From Breoghania sp. (lineage in GTDB: Bacteria; Pseudomonadota; Alphaproteobacteria; Rhizobiales; Stappiaceae): 64,000 bases of DNA. Made by a program: the position numbers and the translations under genes. The notes beneath the pieces were generated by a model, which was given only the letters and a program-made list of their open reading frames with translations, was not told the origin of the DNA and made no database searches. Where the stretch lies: the NCBI RefSeq assembly GCF_963674635.1, contig NZ_OY771475.1:992001-1056000 (forward strand). The letters are read 5' to 3'. Shown here in pieces: positions 19,480-27,872 of this stretch; position 1 is the stretch's first letter; each line of letters starts with the position of its first letter.

Positions 19480-19498
19480 CCCCGGGCCAAGCCCGGGG
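19480..19498. repeat. GC-rich palindromic element
   Basis: CCCCGGGC, a CAA loop and GCCCGGGG form a perfect 8-bp stem between the SGNH hydrolase gene and lpdA. Its form resembles the dispersed intergenic palindromes common in Rhizobiales genomes. It has no T tract, so a terminator role is doubtful. Confidence 0.5.
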
Positions 19499-19611
19499 TG
19501 ACAAGCGAACAAGCAGCGAAGGCAGGGGCAAATCGTGCTCCGGCTAGGCAATAGGGCGACGCCGCGGCTCAGGTCCGCAGGCCTTTGCGAGACGACAGGG
19601 AAAGGATGGGC

Positions 19612-21030
19612 ATGGCCGATACCTCATACGACGTCATCGTCATCGGGTCGGGGCCCGGCGGATATGTAACCGCGATCCGCTCCGCCCAGCTCGGCTTCAA
19701 GACCGCGATCGTGGAACCGAAGCATCTGGGTGGCATCTGCCTCAACTGGGGCTGCATTCCGACCAAGGCGCTGCTGCGCACGGCGGAAGTCTATCACTAC
19801 ATGGAAAACGCCAAGGACTACGGTCTTTCGGCGACCGGCATCAGCTTCGATCTCGACGCCATCGTGAAACGCTCGCGCGGGGTCTCCGCGCAGCTTACCA
19901 GCGGTGTGCAGGGGCTGATGAAGAAGAACAAGATCGACGTGATCTGGGGCTGGGCGGAACTCACCGCTCCGGGCAAGATCAAGGTCAAGGATGCCGAGAA
20001 CCCGCCGCGCGGGGCGCTGAAGGGCGGCGATTATTCCGCCAAGCACATCATTGTGGCGACCGGCGCGCGCCCGCGCGCCTTGCCGGGCATCGAGCCCGAC
20101 CAGAACCTGATCTGGACCTATTTCGAGGCGATGGTTCCCGAAACCATGCCGAAGTCGCTGATCGTGATGGGCTCTGGCGCCATCGGCATCGAGTTCGCCT
20201 CCTTCTATCGTTTCATGGGCGCGGACGTGACGGTCGTCGAAGTCATGCCGCAGATCCTGCCGGTGGAGGATGCCGAGATCGCCGCCAAGGCGCGCAAGCG
20301 CTTCGAAAAGCAGGGCATGAAGATCATGACCGATGCCAAGGTGACCAAGGTCGCCAAGGGCAAGGACAGCGTGACCGCGACGGTTGAGACCAAGGATGGC
20401 AAGACGCAGGAGATCACCGCAGATCGGATGATCTCGGCCGTCGGCGTCGTCGGCAATATCGAGGGCCTCGGGCTTGAGAAGCTTGGCGTAAAGACCGATC
20501 GGGGCTGTATCTCCATCGATGGCTTCGGGTGCACGAACGTGCCTGGGATCTACGCCATCGGCGATGTGGCCGGGCCGCCGATGCTTGCGCACAAGGCGGA
20601 GCATGAAGGCGTCATCTGTGTGGAGAAGATCGCCGGGCTCGATGTCCATCCGATGGACAAATCCAAGATCCCGGGCTGCACCTATTGCCAGCCGCAGATT
20701 GCCTCCGTCGGCTTGACGGAAGCCAAGGCCAAGGAAGCGGGCTACGAAATCAAGGTCGGCCGCTTCCCGTTCATCGCAAACGGCAAGGCGATTGCGCTTG
20801 GTGAGTCAGACGGTCTCATCAAGACGATTTTCGATGCCAAGACCGGGCAGCTTCTGGGCGCCCATATGGTGGGCGCGGAAGTCACCGAGCTCATTCAGGG
20901 ATATGTCGTCGCCATGAACCTGGAGACGACGGAAGAAGAGCTGATGCACACGGTCTTCCCGCATCCGACTCTGTCTGAAATGATGAAGGAAAGTGTGCTG
21001 GACGCTTATGGCCGCGTGCTGAACATGTAG
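19612..21030 (+). CDS. lpdA: Dihydrolipoyl dehydrogenase (E3 of pyruvate dehydrogenase)
   Basis: This 472-residue flavoenzyme reoxidises dihydrolipoamide with NAD. It has the FAD-binding GSGPGGYVTAIRSAQLG at the N-terminus, the redox-active disulfide in GGICLNWGCIPTKALL, an NAD-binding GSGAIGIEFASFY, and the C-terminal HPTLSEMMKESVLDA with the interface His. The ATG at 19612 is placed 7 bases after AGGGAAAGG; an ATG at 19606 overlaps that site. Its position in the pdh cluster assigns it to pyruvate dehydrogenase. Confidence 0.96.
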   Translation: MADTSYDVIVIGSGPGGYVTAIRSAQLGFKTAIVEPKHLGGICLNWGCIPTKALLRTAEVYHYMENAKDYGLSATGISFDLDAIVKRSRGVSAQLTSGVQGLMKKNKIDVIWGWAELTAPGKIKVKDAENPPRGALKGGDYSAKHIIVATGARPRALPGIEPDQNLIWTYFEAMVPETMPKSLIVMGSGAIGIEFASFYRFMGADVTVVEVMPQILPVEDAEIAAKARKRFEKQGMKIMTDAKVTKVAKGKDSVTATVETKDGKTQEITADRMISAVGVVGNIEGLGLEKLGVKTDRGCISIDGFGCTNVPGIYAIGDVAGPPMLAHKAEHEGVICVEKIAGLDVHPMDKSKIPGCTYCQPQIASVGLTEAKAKEAGYEIKVGRFPFIANGKAIALGESDGLIKTIFDAKTGQLLGAHMVGAEVTELIQGYVVAMNLETTEEELMHTVFPHPTLSEMMKESVLDAYGRVLNM

Positions 21031-21057
21031 GCGCAACAGCCTGGGGCAGTGAACAAG

Positions 21058-21080
21058 CCGTGCGGCGGGTGGTCGCACGG
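21058..21080 (+). terminator. Hairpin after lpdA, possible terminator
   Basis: CCGTGCG/CGCACGG (21058-21064 and 21074-21080) form a 7-bp stem 27 bases after the lpdA stop. There is no T tract, so termination is uncertain. Confidence 0.35.
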
Positions 21081-21169
21081 CGCGTTGTCCGCGCCCCGTT
21101 CAGGTCGCTGTCAGGTGGTTGTCCTTTCTATGCCGGATCGGTGAAAGCGCAACTGCACGAGGTGTTCTC

Positions 21170-21469
21170 ATGTTCGGTTTCGGTTGGATAGCGACGGTCC
21201 TTTTCGGTGCGCTCGCTGGGTGGATCGCTAGCGGGATCATGAAGGCCCGGCTCGGTCTGCTCGCAAGCATCCTCGTCGGCATACTGGGGGCGGTCATCGC
21301 CAATGCGGTCTTGTTGCCGCTCATCGGAATGCCCGTGTATGGCCACATGGGGGGCTGGGGCATGGGGTTTGGACTGGGCGTTCCGGGATACATGCTGCTC
21401 TGGCAGCTTGGCGGGGCGGTCATCGGAGCGTGCGCCCTGATTTTCCTCATGAGGGCCATTCGCAATTGA
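21170..21469 (+). CDS. GlsB/YeaQ/YmgE family membrane protein
   Basis: This 99-residue protein is rich in Gly and hydrophobic residues, with three predicted membrane helices and the family pattern GALAGWIASGIMKAR and GGAVIGACALIFLMRAI. The family is often induced by stress but its biochemical role is not established. A Gly/Met-rich loop (GMPVYGHMGGWGMGFG) interrupts the middle. The ATG at 21170 follows GAGGTG at 21159-21164. It stands between lpdA and lipA with no obvious functional link. Confidence 0.8.
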   Translation: MFGFGWIATVLFGALAGWIASGIMKARLGLLASILVGILGAVIANAVLLPLIGMPVYGHMGGWGMGFGLGVPGYMLLWQLGGAVIGACALIFLMRAIRN

Positions 21470-21566
21470 ATGGTTTTGCGTGAGGTCTATTTAGAAGTGC
21501 CGGTTACACATCGAATGCGGCGTGCCGACCTTGACGTGCGTCGCCAATCGCGAGACATGTTCGATC

Positions 21567-22550
21567 ATGGTCACAGTCGTCGATAACATTGCGGGAAAGG
21601 CTCAACAGGCCGCGCGCCCGCGTCATCCTGAAAAGCAGAAGAACGCGGAAACGCCGATGCAGCGCAAGCCGGCATGGATCCGCGTGAAGGCTCCCGGGTC
21701 GCCTGTATTCCGTGAGACGCAGGATGTCGTGCGCTCCAACAAGCTGGTCACGGTGTGCGAGGAAGCCGGTTGCCCGAATATCGGGGAATGCTGGTCGAAG
21801 AAGCATGCCAGCTTCATGATCCTTGGCGACACGTGTACCCGCGCCTGTGCCTTCTGCAATGTGCGCACCGGCATGCCGGGGCCTGTCGACGAGAATGAGC
21901 CCAAGGGTATCGGCGAGGCCGTGGCTGCCATGGGGCTCGACCACGTCGTGATCACGTCGGTGGACCGCGATGACCTCGATGATGGCGGCGCGACGCATTT
22001 TGCCAAGGTCATCAAGGCAATCCGCGATCGCTCTCCGACGACGACCGTGGAGGTTCTGACGCCCGACTTCCTGCGCAAGGACGGCGCACTTGAGATCGTG
22101 GTGGAAGCCAAGCCCGACGTCTTCAACCACAATCTGGAGACGGTGCCGTCGAACTATCTGAAGGTTCGGCCGGGCGCGCGCTATTTCCATTCCATCCGGC
22201 TGCTTCAGCGCGCCAAGGAACTCGATCCGACCATCTTCACCAAGTCCGGCATCATGGTGGGGCTTGGCGAGGAGCGGAACGAGGTTCTCCAGCTCATGGA
22301 CGACCTGCGCTCCGCCGATGTCGACTTCCTGACCATTGGCCAGTATCTGCAGCCGACGCGGAAGCACCATCCGGTGATCGATTTCGTCACCCCTGAGGCT
22401 TTCAAAGCCTATGAGCAGATCGCCTATGCGAAGGGCTTCCTCAAGGTCTCGGCAAGCCCGTTGACGCGCTCCTCGCACCATGCGGGCGAGGATTTCCGCG
22501 ATCTGAAAGCCGCGCGGCTTGCCCGTGACGGCATGGTCGCCAAAACCTGA
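21567..22550 (+). CDS. lipA: Lipoyl synthase
   Basis: This 327-residue radical SAM enzyme inserts two sulfurs into octanoyl groups on lipoyl domains. Both iron-sulfur sites are visible: the auxiliary cluster CEEAGCPNIGEC and the radical SAM CxxxCxxC in CTRACAFC. The C-terminal SSHHAGED occupies the position of the conserved RSSYHA segment. It modifies PdhB, PdhC and other lipoyl proteins, which fits its place after the pdh genes. I take the ATG at 21567; the ribosome-binding site is weak there and a GTG at 21522 is possible. Confidence 0.95.
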   Translation: MVTVVDNIAGKAQQAARPRHPEKQKNAETPMQRKPAWIRVKAPGSPVFRETQDVVRSNKLVTVCEEAGCPNIGECWSKKHASFMILGDTCTRACAFCNVRTGMPGPVDENEPKGIGEAVAAMGLDHVVITSVDRDDLDDGGATHFAKVIKAIRDRSPTTTVEVLTPDFLRKDGALEIVVEAKPDVFNHNLETVPSNYLKVRPGARYFHSIRLLQRAKELDPTIFTKSGIMVGLGEERNEVLQLMDDLRSADVDFLTIGQYLQPTRKHHPVIDFVTPEAFKAYEQIAYAKGFLKVSASPLTRSSHHAGEDFRDLKAARLARDGMVAKT

Positions 22551-22587
22551 TTCAGCCGACAGCCAGGCAACCCCCGAGAGCCCGCGC

Positions 22588-23043
22588 ATGCCGACATTCC
22601 AGACTACCCGCCGTGTCCGTCACACTGCCGACGACATGTTCGACCTCGTTGCGGATGTGGAGAGTTATCCCGAATTCGTACCGCTATGCCAGCGCATCCG
22701 CGTACGTGGACGGCGCGAGCTGGAGGATGGCCGCTCGGTTCTGATCTCCGACATGACGGTGGCTTACAAGCTCTTCAGCGAAACCTTCGCGACCCGCGTC
22801 ACGCTGGACAAGGCGGAAGGGCTGATCCTCGTCGAGTATCTGGAGGGACCGTTCGAGCACCTTGAGAACCGATGGAATTTCAAGGATGTCGGCGAGAAAG
22901 CCTGCGATGTGGGCTTCTATATCGACTACGCGTTCCGCTCCAGGGCTCTGGGCTCGCTCATGGGAACCATGTTCGACAAGGCATTCCGCAAGTTCGCGGT
23001 GGCATTTGAACAGCGGGCGGACGAGATCTACGGCACGGATTGA
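22588..23043 (+). CDS. RatA/COQ10-like START-domain protein
   Basis: This 151-residue protein belongs to the polyketide cyclase/START group with FQTTRRVRHTADDMFDLVADVESYPEFVPLC at the N-terminus. Members are annotated either as ubiquinone-binding COQ10 homologues or as RatA, which in E. coli was reported to block 70S association. The genomic place directly after lipA is typical for alphaproteobacteria and favours a housekeeping lipid or quinone role over a toxin. No antitoxin-like partner is adjacent. The ATG at 22588 starts at the domain edge. Confidence 0.85.
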   Translation: MPTFQTTRRVRHTADDMFDLVADVESYPEFVPLCQRIRVRGRRELEDGRSVLISDMTVAYKLFSETFATRVTLDKAEGLILVEYLEGPFEHLENRWNFKDVGEKACDVGFYIDYAFRSRALGSLMGTMFDKAFRKFAVAFEQRADEIYGTD

Positions 23044-23077
23044 GCGAGGGGGCAGGACGGTCTTGCGATTGCAAAGG

Positions 23078-23500
23078 CTAGTTGGCTGCCCGCTTGTTCA
23101 GCATGTTGATCCAGCCATATTTTTTGCTTTTTGGGATTTGCGCACCGGTCTGCTTCTTGTTGCCGGTCTCTGGCGGCACATTGGCGGTCTGTTCCTCGGG
23201 CTTGCGGCAGATCAGCCGCCAATTCTTGCCATTGGAATATTCCACGCCGATCAGGCGGCCTTCATAGGCCTGGCTTTCCAGCCAGTAAAGGGTGCTGCGA
23301 TAAACGTAATAGGTGCGTCCGCAATATTCGACCGACACGACACGCTGGGCCGGGGGCTTTTGAGCGAAAATCTGATGACTTGAGACGAAGGCTCCGGAGC
23401 GATCTCGCGAGATGATGTGCACTTCGCCGGCGGCAGCTAACTGGATCGTTGCGATGAGGGTTGCGACAGCTGCCGCAAACGTTCCAAGCCGTGCCGTCAT
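23078..23500 (-). CDS. Hypothetical secreted protein
   Basis: This 140-residue product is not one I recognise. It has a clear signal peptide (about residues 1-24, ending in LAAAG), then a beta-rich region with two cysteines (EYCGRTYYVYRSTLYWLESQ and NWRLICRKPEE) that could form a disulfide, and a basic, disordered tail. The ATG at 23500 has GGGAGC upstream. It is a lone gene convergent with the RatA-like gene. Confidence 0.65.
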   Translation of the reverse strand: MTARLGTFAAAVATLIATIQLAAAGEVHIISRDRSGAFVSSHQIFAQKPPAQRVVSVEYCGRTYYVYRSTLYWLESQAYEGRLIGVEYSNGKNWRLICRKPEEQTANVPPETGNKKQTGAQIPKSKKYGWINMLNKRAAN

Positions 23501-23583
23501 GTCAGAGCTCCCTCCGCCACCGCATTTCCTCATCGACCTCATGTCGGAGTGTCAAAATACGATGTTGGGATAAAAACGTAGCA

Positions 23584-24102
23584 TCATGGAATTGACATTA
23601 CACCAACTGAATAGATCGTATTTGATACAAGTTGCAATGCGTATGCTGTCGCAGCCAGCCGAATGGCGGAGCGACCCGTGTCCTTGAAGGTCATGACATG
23701 GTGCGTTGTGGCGAGCTTGCGGGCCGCAATGGCGAAATGTACCAACCCGACCGGTTTGTCCGCGGATCCGCCGCCAGGCCCTGCAATCCCGGTAATCGAG
23801 ACAACGATATCGGCGTGCGAGCGCTCCAGCGCACCTTGCGCCATGGCGCGCGCTGTCGGCTCGCTCACCGCGCCATAGGCCTCAAGCGTCTTCTGAGTGA
23901 CGCCGAGCAATTCCATCTTGGCTTCGTTCGAATAGGTGATGAAACCGCGCTCGAAAACCGCCGAGGAACCGTCCAGTTCCGTAAGAAGCGCGCTGACCAA
24001 GCCTCCGGTGCACGATTCCGCGGCTGCGACCATAAGGCCCGCCTGTCGGGCGTCCTGGAGGATCGTTCGTGCAATCGGGTGCAGGGACGTGAGGTCGGTC
24101 AT
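23584..24102 (-). CDS. CinA-family nicotinamide-nucleotide amidohydrolase (PncC-like)
   Basis: This 172-residue protein is the stand-alone C-terminal CinA domain, which deamidates NMN to nicotinate mononucleotide in pyridine nucleotide recycling. Family motifs are AAAESCTGGLVSALLTELDGSS, FITYSNEAKMELLGV and ITGIAGPGGGSADKPVGLVHFA. The N-terminal molybdopterin-like domain of full CinA is absent, which is common in Proteobacteria. Its start is 22 bases after the ispDF stop on the same strand, so the two are probably co-transcribed. Confidence 0.9.
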   Translation of the reverse strand: MTDLTSLHPIARTILQDARQAGLMVAAAESCTGGLVSALLTELDGSSAVFERGFITYSNEAKMELLGVTQKTLEAYGAVSEPTARAMAQGALERSHADIVVSITGIAGPGGGSADKPVGLVHFAIAARKLATTHHVMTFKDTGRSAIRLAATAYALQLVSNTIYSVGVMSIP

Positions 24103-24124
24103 GGTGGAGCTGGCCCGGTCTGTT

Positions 24125-25378
24125 TCAGGTCTCGTCACGCAATGGAAGCCGGATCGTTGCCGTTGCAAGCGACGCGATGCCTTCGCCTCGACCGGTGAAA
24201 CCAAGGCGTTCCGATGTTGTCGCCTTCACGGCGACGCGATCAAGGCTGAGGCCGCAGATTTCGGCAATGCTCTTTCGCATGGCATCTCGATGCGGGCCTA
24301 TTTTCGGCGCTTCGCAGACGATGGTCACATCAAGATGGGCGATTGCGCCGCCTCGCTCTGCCACCCGCGCCACAGCCTTGCGCAGGAAGATATGGGAGGC
24401 CGCGCCCTTCCATTGGGGGTCGGAAGGCGGGAAGTGCGAGCCAATGTCGCCGTCCGCCAGAGCTCCGAAGATCGCGTCCGTGATGGCATGAAGCGCGACA
24501 TCCGCATCGGAGTGGCCTGAAAGGCGACGATCATGGGGAATGTCGATGCCGCCGAGGGTGACATGATCGCCGGGAGCAAAGGCGTGAACATCGTAGCCGG
24601 TGCCGGTGCGGATATCAGCCAGAGCCATCCACTCGGCCTGGCGAGCCCTTGTGCGGGCCTCTTCGAGGTCTTCTGCGGTGGTGATTTTCATGTTGCCCTT
24701 GTCGCCCTCCACGACGCACACGTCGATCCCTGCCCATTCTGCGACGGCGGCGTCGTCGGTAAAGGTGTTTTCACCGTCCGCCACCGCCTTGCGATGCGCG
24801 GCGATGAGAGGTGCGAAACGGAATCCTTGTGGTGTTTGCGCCGCCCACAGATCCTCGCGCGAAACGGTTTCGACGATATGGGCGGCCTGGTCGGTGCGCT
24901 TGAGCGTGTCGACAATCTGAGTCGCGGCAAGGGCCGCATCGCAGCCCCCAAGCAGTGCATCGATGACCTTGTCCACGGTGGCAACAGTGACAAAGGGGCG
25001 GACGCCGTCATGAATGAGGACGTAGTCCGGCGCCGCGTCGCTCAGCGCCTCCAGGCCCGCAAGAACCGATGCCTGTCTGGTTGCCCCGCCAATAACTGGC
25101 GCCCGGAGCCTGTCCCCAAGTCCGATTGAGGAAACCGCTGTCTCATAGGATTCGCGGTCATCTGCGTGGATGACGGCCTGGAGGGCGTTAATCCGCGATG
25201 AGGCGGCCAGTGATTCGATACTCTTGACAAGGATCGCTTGGCCCGCCAGCTCTCGGTATTGCTTAGGCGCGGTCCCTGATGTGTCGCCCATTCGGGTTCC
25301 ACGACCGGCAGCAACGAGAAGGGCGACTATACGAGGCGGTGTCGGCACGGTATTTGCGTTTTCCTGCGTGAACTTCAC
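24125..25378 (-). CDS. ispDF: Bifunctional IspD/IspF enzyme of the MEP isoprenoid pathway
   Basis: This 417-residue fusion catalyses two non-consecutive steps of isoprenoid synthesis: CTP transfer to methylerythritol phosphate (IspD) and cyclisation to MEcPP (IspF). IspD covers about 1-245 with LLVAAGRGTRMG and the CTP-binding and VEGDKGNMKITTAEDL segments. IspF begins near 255 with RTGTGYDVHAF, then LSGHSDADVALHAITDAIFGALADGDIGSHFP. The fusion is typical of alphaproteobacteria. The start is a GTG at 25378 without a clear ribosome-binding site; another GTG lies at 25348. Confidence 0.95.
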   Translation of the reverse strand: MKFTQENANTVPTPPRIVALLVAAGRGTRMGDTSGTAPKQYRELAGQAILVKSIESLAASSRINALQAVIHADDRESYETAVSSIGLGDRLRAPVIGGATRQASVLAGLEALSDAAPDYVLIHDGVRPFVTVATVDKVIDALLGGCDAALAATQIVDTLKRTDQAAHIVETVSREDLWAAQTPQGFRFAPLIAAHRKAVADGENTFTDDAAVAEWAGIDVCVVEGDKGNMKITTAEDLEEARTRARQAEWMALADIRTGTGYDVHAFAPGDHVTLGGIDIPHDRRLSGHSDADVALHAITDAIFGALADGDIGSHFPPSDPQWKGAASHIFLRKAVARVAERGGAIAHLDVTIVCEAPKIGPHRDAMRKSIAEICGLSLDRVAVKATTSERLGFTGRGEGIASLATATIRLPLRDET

Positions 25379-25470
25379 TTAAAGCGGCATCGCTGCCGAC
25401 AGGTCTTGCAGGTGTTTTCGTTCATATCAGCCAGTGTGACAATCTTCTTGTACAAATGACACGCAATCGC

Positions 25471-25498
25471 TTGCCCATTCGAGAATATTGGCTAATAT
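25471..25498 (+). promoter_or_regulatory. Candidate dusB promoter
   Basis: TTGCCC (25471-25476) and TAATAT (25493-25498) are separated by 16 bases. This would place transcription start near 25505 and argues against an ATG at 25499 as the dusB start. Confidence 0.45.
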
Positions 25499-25555
25499 AT
25501 GGGCACGAAATGCTTGTGCTTACGAATTAAGCATGCACAGGGAGCGCGGAGCGGA

Positions 25556-26677
25556 ATGAATTTGCGGGATGCATGGAATGGACTTCCGGCAACCGTAATG
25601 TCAGACGAGGCGAAGGCGCGGTCTTCGGCTCAGAATTCGGGATCGGGCTCTCAGTCAAGGTCCCAGAGCGAGGATGGTCCCGTGTTGCCCCCCTTGGTAG
25701 TTGGCAGTGTAGAGGTTCGCAACCGATCTTTTCTTGCGCCGATGTCCGGCGTCAGCGATCTGCCATTTCGTCGCATCGCCGCGCGTTTTGGTGCAGGCCT
25801 CGTCATATCGGAGATGGTCGCCAGCGATGCGCTCGTGGAAGGCGACGACGAGACGACGCAGCGCACGTTAGGCGAGGGGATATCTCCGCATGTGGTGCAG
25901 CTGGCCGGGCGTGAGGCGCGCTGGATGGCCGAAGGCGCACGCATGGCGGAAGCAGCGGGCGCCCAGATCATCGATATCAACATGGGGTGCCCCGCCAAGC
26001 GCGTCACCACCGGCTATTCCGGATCCGCGCTGATGCGCGATCTCGATCATGCGATGACGCTTGTTGAAGCGACCATAGGCGCGGTCAGCGTGCCGGTGAC
26101 GCTCAAGATGCGGCTCGGCTGGGACGATAAATCCATCAATGCCCCTGAACTTGCACGGCGCGCCGAGGAAGCAGGCATCGCCATGGTGACGGTCCATGGG
26201 CGCACGCGCTGCCAGTTCTACAAGGGGCAGGCGGATTGGGACGCCATCCGCGCCGTACGTGATGCGGTGTCCATTCCATTGGTTGCCAATGGCGATTGCG
26301 CGTCATTGGAGGATGCGCGCGAGATAATGGCGCGCTCGGGCGCCGATGCCGTAATGATCGGGCGGGCGAGTTATGGGCGGCCCTGGCTTCCCGGTCAGAT
26401 CGGGGCGGCGCTCGATGGCGAAGCCGTGCCTGACACCCCGAGCGGCCCCGCGCTTTCAGAACTAGTCAGCGAGCATTACGAGGCGCTTCTCGACCACTAT
26501 GGGATCCATATCGGGCTCCGCGCGGCGCGCAAGCACCTGGCCTGGTATCTCGATGCCGCCGAAATCGACTGTCCGGCGGGCAACCGCCGCGTTCTCTTGA
26601 CGTCGGAAGACACCGCCGTCGTCCTTCGCCTGATCGGTGAGATCTTCCGCGAAGCGGAAGTCCGGAGTGCTGCATGA
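25556..26677 (+). CDS. dusB: tRNA-dihydrouridine synthase (NifR3 family)
   Basis: This 373-residue flavoenzyme reduces uridines in tRNA D-loops. It has APMSGVSDLPFR, NMGCPAKRVTTGYSGSALM with the catalytic Cys, VTVHGRTRCQFYKG and the FMN-binding GDCASLEDA and MIGRASYGRPW segments. A Ser/Gln-rich N-terminal extension of about 40 residues precedes the domain. The ATG at 25556 has GGAGCG upstream; an ATG at 25598 is the alternative. It overlaps ntrB by four bases (ATGA). NifR3-NtrB-NtrC is the classical alphaproteobacterial operon. Confidence 0.93.
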   Translation: MNLRDAWNGLPATVMSDEAKARSSAQNSGSGSQSRSQSEDGPVLPPLVVGSVEVRNRSFLAPMSGVSDLPFRRIAARFGAGLVISEMVASDALVEGDDETTQRTLGEGISPHVVQLAGREARWMAEGARMAEAAGAQIIDINMGCPAKRVTTGYSGSALMRDLDHAMTLVEATIGAVSVPVTLKMRLGWDDKSINAPELARRAEEAGIAMVTVHGRTRCQFYKGQADWDAIRAVRDAVSIPLVANGDCASLEDAREIMARSGADAVMIGRASYGRPWLPGQIGAALDGEAVPDTPSGPALSELVSEHYEALLDHYGIHIGLRAARKHLAWYLDAAEIDCPAGNRRVLLTSEDTAVVLRLIGEIFREAEVRSAA

Positions 26678-27870
26678 TCGACCATGAGACAAAGAGGCCG
26701 AAGCCTGTCATCTCGGTTGGGGAGACGAGTATCCTGGATGCGATCCCGCATCCGGTGCTGCTTATTGGTCCCACCGAGCAGGTGGAAGCCGCGAATATAG
26801 CTGCGGAGGAGTTCTTCGGAGCAAGCGGCGCGGTTCTTCGACGGCACAAGCTGGGATATTTCGTTCCCTTCGGCAGCCCTGTTCTCACGCTGATCGAGCA
26901 GGTGCGCCAGCGCGGTGCCGCGGTCAACGAATACAAGGTGGACATTTCTTCCCCGCGTATCGGCAACGAGAAGATGGTGGACATCTATGCCAGTCCGCTC
27001 GCCGAACATCCCGGTCACGTGACCCTGATGCTTCAGGAGCGCACGATGGCGGAGAAGATCGACCGTCAGCTGACCTCACGCGGGGCTGCACGCACCGTCA
27101 CCAGCCTTGCCGCGATGCTTGCCCATGAAATCAAGAACCCGCTTTCCGGCATTCGGGGGGCGGCGCAGCTTCTGGAGCAATCTGCAGATGACAATGACCG
27201 GTCGCTCACGCGGCTGATCATGGAGGAAGCGGACCGGATCGTGAAACTGGTGGACCGGATGGAGGTGTTCTCCGACGAGCGCCCGGTGGATCGGGACCCC
27301 ATAAACATTCATGTCATTCTCGATCACGTGAAGCGGCTCGCGCAGTCGGGTTTTGCGCGCGATATCTCCATCGTGGAGGAATATGATCCCTCCTTGCCGC
27401 CGGTCTATGCGAACCGCGATCAGCTCATTCAGGTGTTCCTCAATCTTGTGAAGAACGCGACGGAAGCCATTGGAGACAATCCCGAAGGTGAGATCGTCCT
27501 CTCCACCGCGTTCAAGCCGGGGATCCGGCTATCCGTACCCGGCGCGGGCGAACGCGTCTCCCTGCCACTTGAGTTTTGCGTCCGCGACAATGGCCCTGGC
27601 GTTCCCGATGATCTCGTTTCCTACCTGTTCGACCCGTTCGTCACCACCAAGATAAACGGCACAGGTCTGGGATTGGCGCTTGTCGCCAAGATCATAGGCG
27701 ACCATGGCGGGGTCATCGAATGCGAGTCCCAGCCACGTCGCACGACCTTCCGCATCCTTATGCCTGCCTATCTTGGCGTATCGGATAGCGGCGACGCAGA
27801 CCCGGACGAGGCTCTGGGTGGCGTAGACAAGACCGGCGAAAAAACGACCGACAGCGACAGGAACAACTGA
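26674..27870 (+). CDS. ntrB: Nitrogen regulation sensor histidine kinase NtrB
   Basis: This 398-residue soluble kinase controls NtrC. It has an N-terminal PAS domain (about 15-125), the H-box MLAHEIKNPLSGIR with the phosphorylated His near 151, and an ATPase domain with NLVKNATEAIGDN, DNGPGVPDDL and GTGLGLALVAK. No membrane segment is seen, as expected for a kinase controlled by PII proteins. It overlaps dusB and is two bases from ntrC. Confidence 0.95.
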   Translation: MIDHETKRPKPVISVGETSILDAIPHPVLLIGPTEQVEAANIAAEEFFGASGAVLRRHKLGYFVPFGSPVLTLIEQVRQRGAAVNEYKVDISSPRIGNEKMVDIYASPLAEHPGHVTLMLQERTMAEKIDRQLTSRGAARTVTSLAAMLAHEIKNPLSGIRGAAQLLEQSADDNDRSLTRLIMEEADRIVKLVDRMEVFSDERPVDRDPINIHVILDHVKRLAQSGFARDISIVEEYDPSLPPVYANRDQLIQVFLNLVKNATEAIGDNPEGEIVLSTAFKPGIRLSVPGAGERVSLPLEFCVRDNGPGVPDDLVSYLFDPFVTTKINGTGLGLALVAKIIGDHGGVIECESQPRRTTFRILMPAYLGVSDSGDADPDEALGGVDKTGEKTTDSDRNN

Positions 27871-27872
27871 CC

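Noticed and set aside
22588..23043. A RatA toxin-antitoxin module
   Set aside because: No antitoxin gene is adjacent and the lipA neighbourhood is the usual place of the housekeeping COQ10-like gene.
25499..25555. An ATG at 25499 as the dusB start
   Set aside because: It lies directly after a good -10 box and has no ribosome-binding site; the ATG at 25556 has GGAGCG.
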